Assembly (NCBI GenBank): GCA_023701075.1
Contig: JAMPXQ010000046.1
Span: 1-9,654, forward strand
Length of the DNA stretch: 9,654 nt
DNA from: Candidatus Woesearchaeota archaeon
GTDB taxonomy: Archaea; Nanobdellota; Nanobdellia; Woesearchaeales; GW2011-AR15
Direction: 5' to 3'
Part shown: positions 6,226 to 9,654 of the stretch, one piece after another
Position numbering within the stretch: position 1 is the first letter of the stretch
How the letters are laid out: each line of letters starts with the position of its first letter
Notes under the pieces: generated by a model
What the model saw: only the letters and a program-made list of their open reading frames with translations
The model's database searches: none
What the model was told of the DNA's origin: nothing
Program-made: the position numbers and the translations under genes

Positions 6226-6960
6226 ATGGGAATATTAACAACAACAGTCCTTGAAAAATTGAAAGTCTCAAAATTAGATCTGGCACCAGATAGTGAGATA
6301 GCAAAAGCAACCAAAACAACTTTAAGAAAAATGTATGGCTGGAACACTAGGGTAATTTTAGAGAGATATCCTGCTGGAACATTGCTTGAGAGCGATAAGG
6401 TATTAGATGAGCTATGCCTGCTTGAAACACCACAGGAAGGGGAAAAGAGAATAGACGCCTTAATGAATGTAGTTGATTTAAGCCGAGGACTTAACATAAG
6501 GTCAACTGTAACTGATTCTCCTATTGGTGCAATGTCGAGATATTGGAATAAAGTCCCATTGTTCTATCCAGATTTCGGCCCTTTCTTACTCACGATGCTT
6601 GATATATATAATGGAGAACCTAGGCTTCATAAGACATGGGATTTTATCCAATTGAGAGATGGCGTACTCGATGTCGTCGGGGAACTAATACAAAAATATG
6701 GCATAGAAGCTGAGGCCAATAGGCCGATAAAAGCTCATACTATGGGTGTGATGCATCATAACCAGAGATACCTTTTGAATGACGTGACTCCACTTGAACT
6801 AGGGTATGTGCTTTTTGGGCTAAATAAAACCATCGCTTCAGAGTGCAAATGGCCTTATCATATAGAATCAACCAGAATCAGAGGGAACCAAACCGATTGG
6901 AAAATGGCGCTTTATCATGCGGCTGAAAGCACTATCAAACATAATCAAACCATGAGATGA
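6226..6960 (+). CDS. Unrecognised 244-aa protein with deviating codon use
   Basis: I cannot place this protein in a family. From the ATG at 6226 it encodes 244 residues, mixed helical and apparently soluble, with no signal peptide or clear membrane segment. The middle is aromatic (SRYWNKVPLFYPDFGPFLL, about 104-122). A histidine-containing stretch, KAHTMGVMHHNQRYL, lies at about 172-186, and the C-terminus has TDWKMALYHAAES. None of these is a catalytic signature I know. In-frame ATGs at 6208 and 6130 are possible. The latter would overlap nnrD by 38 bp and is unlikely; a TATA box plus AGGTGGTC favour 6226. Codon use differs from the neighbours: 8 of 31 leucines are TTA, against 1 of 26 in nnrD. 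Oligo-T tracts follow the stop, so it is probably a single-gene unit, perhaps acquired or lineage-specific. Confidence 0.75.
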   Translation: MGILTTTVLEKLKVSKLDLAPDSEIAKATKTTLRKMYGWNTRVILERYPAGTLLESDKVLDELCLLETPQEGEKRIDALMNVVDLSRGLNIRSTVTDSPIGAMSRYWNKVPLFYPDFGPFLLTMLDIYNGEPRLHKTWDFIQLRDGVLDVVGELIQKYGIEAEANRPIKAHTMGVMHHNQRYLLNDVTPLELGYVLFGLNKTIASECKWPYHIESTRIRGNQTDWKMALYHAAESTIKHNQTMR

Positions 6961-6976
6961 GAAAAAGTCCAATCTG

Positions 6977-6997
6977 TTTTTTCAATTATCTCTTTTT
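6977..6997 (+). terminator. Oligo-T tracts after the orphan gene
   Basis: T6 (6977-6982) and T5 (6993-6997) lie 17-37 bases after the TGA at 6958-6960 and before the tbp promoter array. They fit archaeal oligo-T termination; no convincing hairpin is present. Confidence 0.5.
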
Positions 6998-7001
6998 AAA
7001 C

Positions 7002-7047
7002 TTTATAAACCAATGTATTTATAAATGATTACGTGTTTCTTTATAAA
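7002..7047 (+). promoter_or_regulatory. Triple TATA-box array upstream of tbp
   Basis: Three identical octamers TTTATAAA occur at 7002-7009, 7018-7025 and 7040-7047, with starts 16 and 22 bp apart. Taking about 26 bp from box centre to transcription start, they predict starts near 7032, 7048 and 7070. Only the first two would leave a leader that contains the ribosome binding site at 7058-7068. The third box overlaps the start predicted for the second, so TBP bound there could block it, which would allow autoregulation (inference). They may instead be alternative promoters. Confidence 0.65.
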
Positions 7048-7057
7048 TAAAATAATT

Positions 7058-7068
7058 GAGGGGGAGTG
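7058..7068 (+). promoter_or_regulatory. Strong Shine-Dalgarno of tbp
   Basis: GAGGGGGAGTG lies six bases before the ATG at 7075. It rules against the in-frame GTG at 7066, which is part of the motif itself. Confidence 0.7.
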
Positions 7069-7074
7069 TTTATT

Positions 7075-7677
7075 ATGGGTGAAAAAAATATCGGAACTGC
7101 TAAAACTACAGGAACTTCTAAGTCTACAGGGACTGCAAAGGGAGAAAGAACAATAGAAGTCGTCAACATTGTCGTCTCAACAAGCCTTGAGCATGACATC
7201 CCACTTGAAAAGATGGCTGCTACTCTCAGCAACACAGAATACAATCCAGAACAGTTCCCTGGTCTTGTCATCAGGATAAAAGATCCAAAGACATCTGCAC
7301 TGATATTCAGTTCAGGAAAAGTCGTCTGCACTGGTGCAAGAAGCATGGAGAAAGTAGAAGAGAGCATAGATAAGATAATCAAGGCCCTCAAAAAAATAAA
7401 TATAGACATCAAGATAAAACCGAAGATCTCTGTACAGAATATTGTCGCATCAGGAAGCATAGGCATGGACCTAAACCTGAATGTGCTTGCAATGAAGCTG
7501 GACAATACAGAATATGAACCAGAACAGTTCCCAGGCCTTGTCTACAAACTTGACGAAGCCAAAGCGACATTCCTGCTGTTCAGCAACGGAAAGATCGTCT
7601 GCACCGGTACAAAGAGCGAGGCAGAAGTGCATAAGGCACTAGACATGCTGATTGTCAACCTGAAGAAAGTAAATTAA
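7075..7677 (+). CDS. tbp: TATA-box-binding protein (TBP) with repetitive N-terminal extension
   Basis: TBP binds and bends promoter TATA boxes so that TFB and RNA polymerase can assemble. The 200-aa product contains the two-fold saddle repeat. Repeat 1 (about 26-110) has NTEYNPEQFPGLVIRIKDP and LIFSSGKVVCTGA. Repeat 2 (about 117-198) has NTEYEPEQFPGLVYKLDE and LLFSNGKIVCTGT. The four DNA-wedging phenylalanines are present (F61, F78, F152, F169). Residues 7-24 form an unusual extension of three hexapeptides (GTAKTT, GTSKST, GTAKGE). The acidic C-terminal tail of many archaeal TBPs is missing. The start is fixed by the ribosome binding site at 7058-7068. The MCM gene begins one base after the TAA, so the two are probably co-transcribed. 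Three TATA boxes upstream hint at autoregulation. Confidence 0.97.
   Translation: MGEKNIGTAKTTGTSKSTGTAKGERTIEVVNIVVSTSLEHDIPLEKMAATLSNTEYNPEQFPGLVIRIKDPKTSALIFSSGKVVCTGARSMEKVEESIDKIIKALKKINIDIKIKPKISVQNIVASGSIGMDLNLNVLAMKLDNTEYEPEQFPGLVYKLDEAKATFLLFSNGKIVCTGTKSEAEVHKALDMLIVNLKKVN
7093..7146 (+). repeat. Three tandem 18-bp repeats in the tbp 5' coding region
   Basis: Units at 7093-7110, 7111-7128 and 7129-7146 encode GTAKTT, GTSKST and GTAKGE. The first two units match at 14 of 18 bases; the third is more diverged. Threonine and serine codons here end mostly in T or A (ACT, ACA, TCT), in contrast to the rest of the gene. The repeat lies upstream of the conserved saddle. Confidence 0.75.
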
Positions 7678-7678
7678 G

Positions 7679-9654
7679 ATGCCCCTTGAACCAACTGAGA
7701 TAATCAAGAGGTTCCAGGATTTCCTGGAGAAGAACTATCAAGTCGAGATAGCTGAAAAAGCCAGGAAAAAAGAGCGTTTCTTAGTCGTTGATTTCAATCT
7801 TCTTTCTTCTTTTGACCCAATTCTTTCTGAAGAGCTGTTGGAGACCCCGGAAGAAGTCCTCAAAGCAGGGGAACTTGCGCTTGAGAAATATGATGCAGAG
7901 AATTTCCATATAAGGATAAAGAACCTGCCTGACAGCCTGCAGATAATGATAAAAGATGTGAGGAGCAAGCACATCAACAAGCTACTTTTTACAAAGGGAC
8001 TCGTCAGGCAGAAATCAGATGTAAGGCCGCAGGTGACAAGCGCAAGGTTTGAATGCCCCAGCTGCGGAAATGTCATAACTGTCCTACAGCTAGACCAGAA
8101 ATTCAAAGAGCCGAGCAGATGCGGCTGCGGAAGAAAAGGGAAATTTCGGCTGGTCAGCAAAGAACTGGTAGATGCACAAAAGATAGTGCTTGAAGAGGCA
8201 CCGGAAGATCTTGATGGAGGAGAGCAGCCAAAAAGAATCGATCTTTTCCTAAAGACAGACCTAGTCTCACCTCTTTCTGATAAGAAAACAAACCCAGGTA
8301 CAAAAATCATCGTGAACGGCATACTTAAGGAAGTATCAATCCCTGCAAAAGACGGGGGAAAACTTGTCCGGTTCGACCTGATGATAGAGGTGAATTATCT
8401 CGAGCAGATACAGGAAGATTTCATGGAACTCAATATAAGCGAAGAAGAAGAGAATGAGATAAAGGCATTAGCTGCAGACCCAGAAATATATGAAAAACTA
8501 GTAAGGTCACTAGCTCCGACAATCTATGGACATGAAAAAATCAAGGAAGCTTTGATACTCCAGTCATTTGGCGGAGTCAGGAAAAAGAAGAAGAAAGGAA
8601 GCGCCACAAGAGGGGATATCCACGTCTTACTCATAGGAGACCCGGGAGCAGGGAAGTCGCAGATGCTAAAGAGAGTATCTGAGATCGCTCCAAAAGCAAG
8701 ATATGTATCTGGAAAGGGAGCCAGCGGAGCAGGACTTACAGCTACAGTAGTCAAAGATGAATTCATCAAAGGATATGCGCTTGAAGCTGGAGCATTGGTG
8801 CTGGCAAACAGGGGAATATGCTGCATAGACGAACTAGATAAGATGGGGAAGGAAGACAGGAGCGCAATGCATGAGGCGCTTGAGCAGCAGACAGTCACTA
8901 TAACAAAAGCAAACATCCAGGCAACCCTCAGGAGCGAGACAACTGTCCTTGCAGCAGCTAACCCAAAATTCGGAAGGTTCGACCCATATGAAATACTGGC
9001 AAAACAGATAGATCTTCCTAGCACACTCATCAATAGGTTTGATCTGATATTCCCGATAAAAGACATGCCAAGCGAGGAAAAAGATGAGAAACTTGCCTCG
9101 TTCATATTGGGACTGCACAAAGACAAGATAGAATTAAAAACTGATTTTGAGAATGACATGCTCAGGAAATATTTTGCATACGCAAGACAGAAAATCAAAC
9201 CAGTGCTCTCTGATGAAGCAGTGACAGAGATAAAAAATTATTATGTAAAGATGAGAGCTTCAGGGAGCGACGATGGAGGGCTCAAAGCCATCCCAATTAC
9301 AGCGAGACAATTAGAGGCATTAATAAGACTCTCTGAAGCATCTGCAAAAGTAAGGCTATCAAATAAAGTCACAAAAGATGATGCACTCAGAGCCATCGGG
9401 CTTGTCCATCATTGCTTATCCCAGATTGGCATGGACCCGGAAACCGGGAAGTTTGATATCGACAGAATCTCCTCCGGCGTCACAGCATCAGAAAGAAACA
9501 ACATAGTGATGATAAAGGAGATGATCAATGAGCTTGAAGTGAAGAGCGGGAAGACTATAAGCATCGAAGAAGTCCTAGTCGAAGCCAGCTCCAAAGGGAT
9601 AAGCGAAGACAAGGTCGTCGAGACTATCGAGAAACTCAAGAGATCAGGGGATAT
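7679..9654 (+). CDS. mcm: MCM replicative DNA helicase (3' end outside window)
   Basis: This is the hexameric 3'-5' helicase that unwinds DNA at the archaeal fork. The frame is open from the ATG at 7679 to the window end: 658 residues, ending in KRSGD. Probably only the last few tens of residues are missing. The N-terminal domain (about 1-250) has a zinc motif C126-x2-C129...C148-x-C150 and an OB-fold region. The AAA+ core has Walker A GDPGAGKS (320-327), Walker B CCIDELDK (381-388), the pre-sensor-1 hairpin TKANIQATL (409-417), sensor 1 AAANP (425-429) and the arginine-finger motif STLINRFDLIF (448-458, R453). Sensor 2 follows at ITARQLEAL (540-548). A winged-helix tail begins near 600. A basic run, RKKKKK (301-306), precedes Walker A. 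No intein interrupts the ATPase motifs. TBP precedes it by one base (TAA-G-ATG) with no separate ribosome binding site, implying coupled translation. Confidence 0.97.
   Translation, partial: MPLEPTEIIKRFQDFLEKNYQVEIAEKARKKERFLVVDFNLLSSFDPILSEELLETPEEVLKAGELALEKYDAENFHIRIKNLPDSLQIMIKDVRSKHINKLLFTKGLVRQKSDVRPQVTSARFECPSCGNVITVLQLDQKFKEPSRCGCGRKGKFRLVSKELVDAQKIVLEEAPEDLDGGEQPKRIDLFLKTDLVSPLSDKKTNPGTKIIVNGILKEVSIPAKDGGKLVRFDLMIEVNYLEQIQEDFMELNISEEEENEIKALAADPEIYEKLVRSLAPTIYGHEKIKEALILQSFGGVRKKKKKGSATRGDIHVLLIGDPGAGKSQMLKRVSEIAPKARYVSGKGASGAGLTATVVKDEFIKGYALEAGALVLANRGICCIDELDKMGKEDRSAMHEALEQQTVTITKANIQATLRSETTVLAAANPKFGRFDPYEILAKQIDLPSTLINRFDLIFPIKDMPSEEKDEKLASFILGLHKDKIELKTDFENDMLRKYFAYARQKIKPVLSDEAVTEIKNYYVKMRASGSDDGGLKAIPITARQLEALIRLSEASAKVRLSNKVTKDDALRAIGLVHHCLSQIGMDPETGKFDIDRISSGVTASERNNIVMIKEMINELEVKSGKTISIEEVLVEASSKGISEDKVVETIEKLKRSGD

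Noticed and set aside
7738..8322. Minus-strand open frame (194 codons) over the MCM N-terminal region
   Set aside because: Antisense shadow of the zinc-containing N-terminal domain of MCM; no motif, start signal or promoter supports it.
8636..9036. Intein in the MCM ATPase motifs
   Set aside because: Archaeal MCM genes often carry inteins near Walker A, but the sequence from Walker A through the arginine finger is continuous with normal spacing.
8524..9198. Long minus-strand open frame (224 codons) inside mcm
   Set aside because: The plus strand encodes all MCM ATPase motifs here. The reverse frame gives a low-complexity Ser/Phe/Leu-rich product with no promoter and reflects codon bias of the real gene.

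Overview
The window is archaeal. It carries archaeal or eukaryote-like information-processing genes: a TATA-binding protein (TBP), an MCM replicative helicase, and an archaeo-eukaryotic primase. TATA boxes sit about 25-27 bp from start codons in front of most transcription units. The primase is a single polypeptide that joins a PriS-type catalytic half to a PriL-type Fe-S half. That arrangement is known from Nanoarchaeum and other small-genome (DPANN) archaea. Together with very tight gene packing and a secreted lamin-tail-domain protein, it suggests a DPANN lineage, perhaps Woesearchaeota/Pacearchaeota-like. The phylum is an inference, not something the sequence states.

Layout. Positions 1-1102 (minus strand) hold a compact operon of three small helical proteins of unknown function (127, 75 and 111 aa). 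The first two are recognisable paralogues. They are followed by the start of a family-2 glycosyltransferase (GT2) that has its own promoter. A 131-bp divergent promoter region separates them from a 674-aa exported, membrane-anchored, sequon-rich lamin-tail protein (1234-3258, +). That gene overlaps tail-to-tail with a two-CBS-domain protein (3252-3695, -). A second divergent promoter region leads to the fused primase (3827-5398, +), which overlaps a stand-alone ADP-dependent NAD(P)H-hydrate dehydratase (5382-6167, +). An unrecognised 244-aa gene with deviating codon use follows (about 6226-6960, +). Last comes tbp (7075-7677, +), preceded by three identical TTTATAAA boxes, and one base later the MCM helicase (7679 to beyond 9654, +).

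How they fit together. Primase and MCM are replication-fork enzymes. TBP recruits TFB and RNA polymerase to promoters and here appears to be co-transcribed with MCM, linking the supply of a general transcription factor and of the replicative helicase. The hydrate dehydratase is metabolite repair and shares the primase transcript without an obvious functional link. The lamin-tail protein and the glycosyltransferase suggest cell-surface functions. Four promoters predict leaderless mRNAs. Three others predict short leaders, and each of those genes has a Shine-Dalgarno (SD)-like motif.

The best candidates for something undescribed are the paralogous small-protein operon, the triple TATA array and the N-terminal repeat of tbp, and the orphan gene at 6226-6960. 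No RNA gene, CRISPR array, insertion sequence or intein was seen. No stretch longer than 300 bp lacks a gene.
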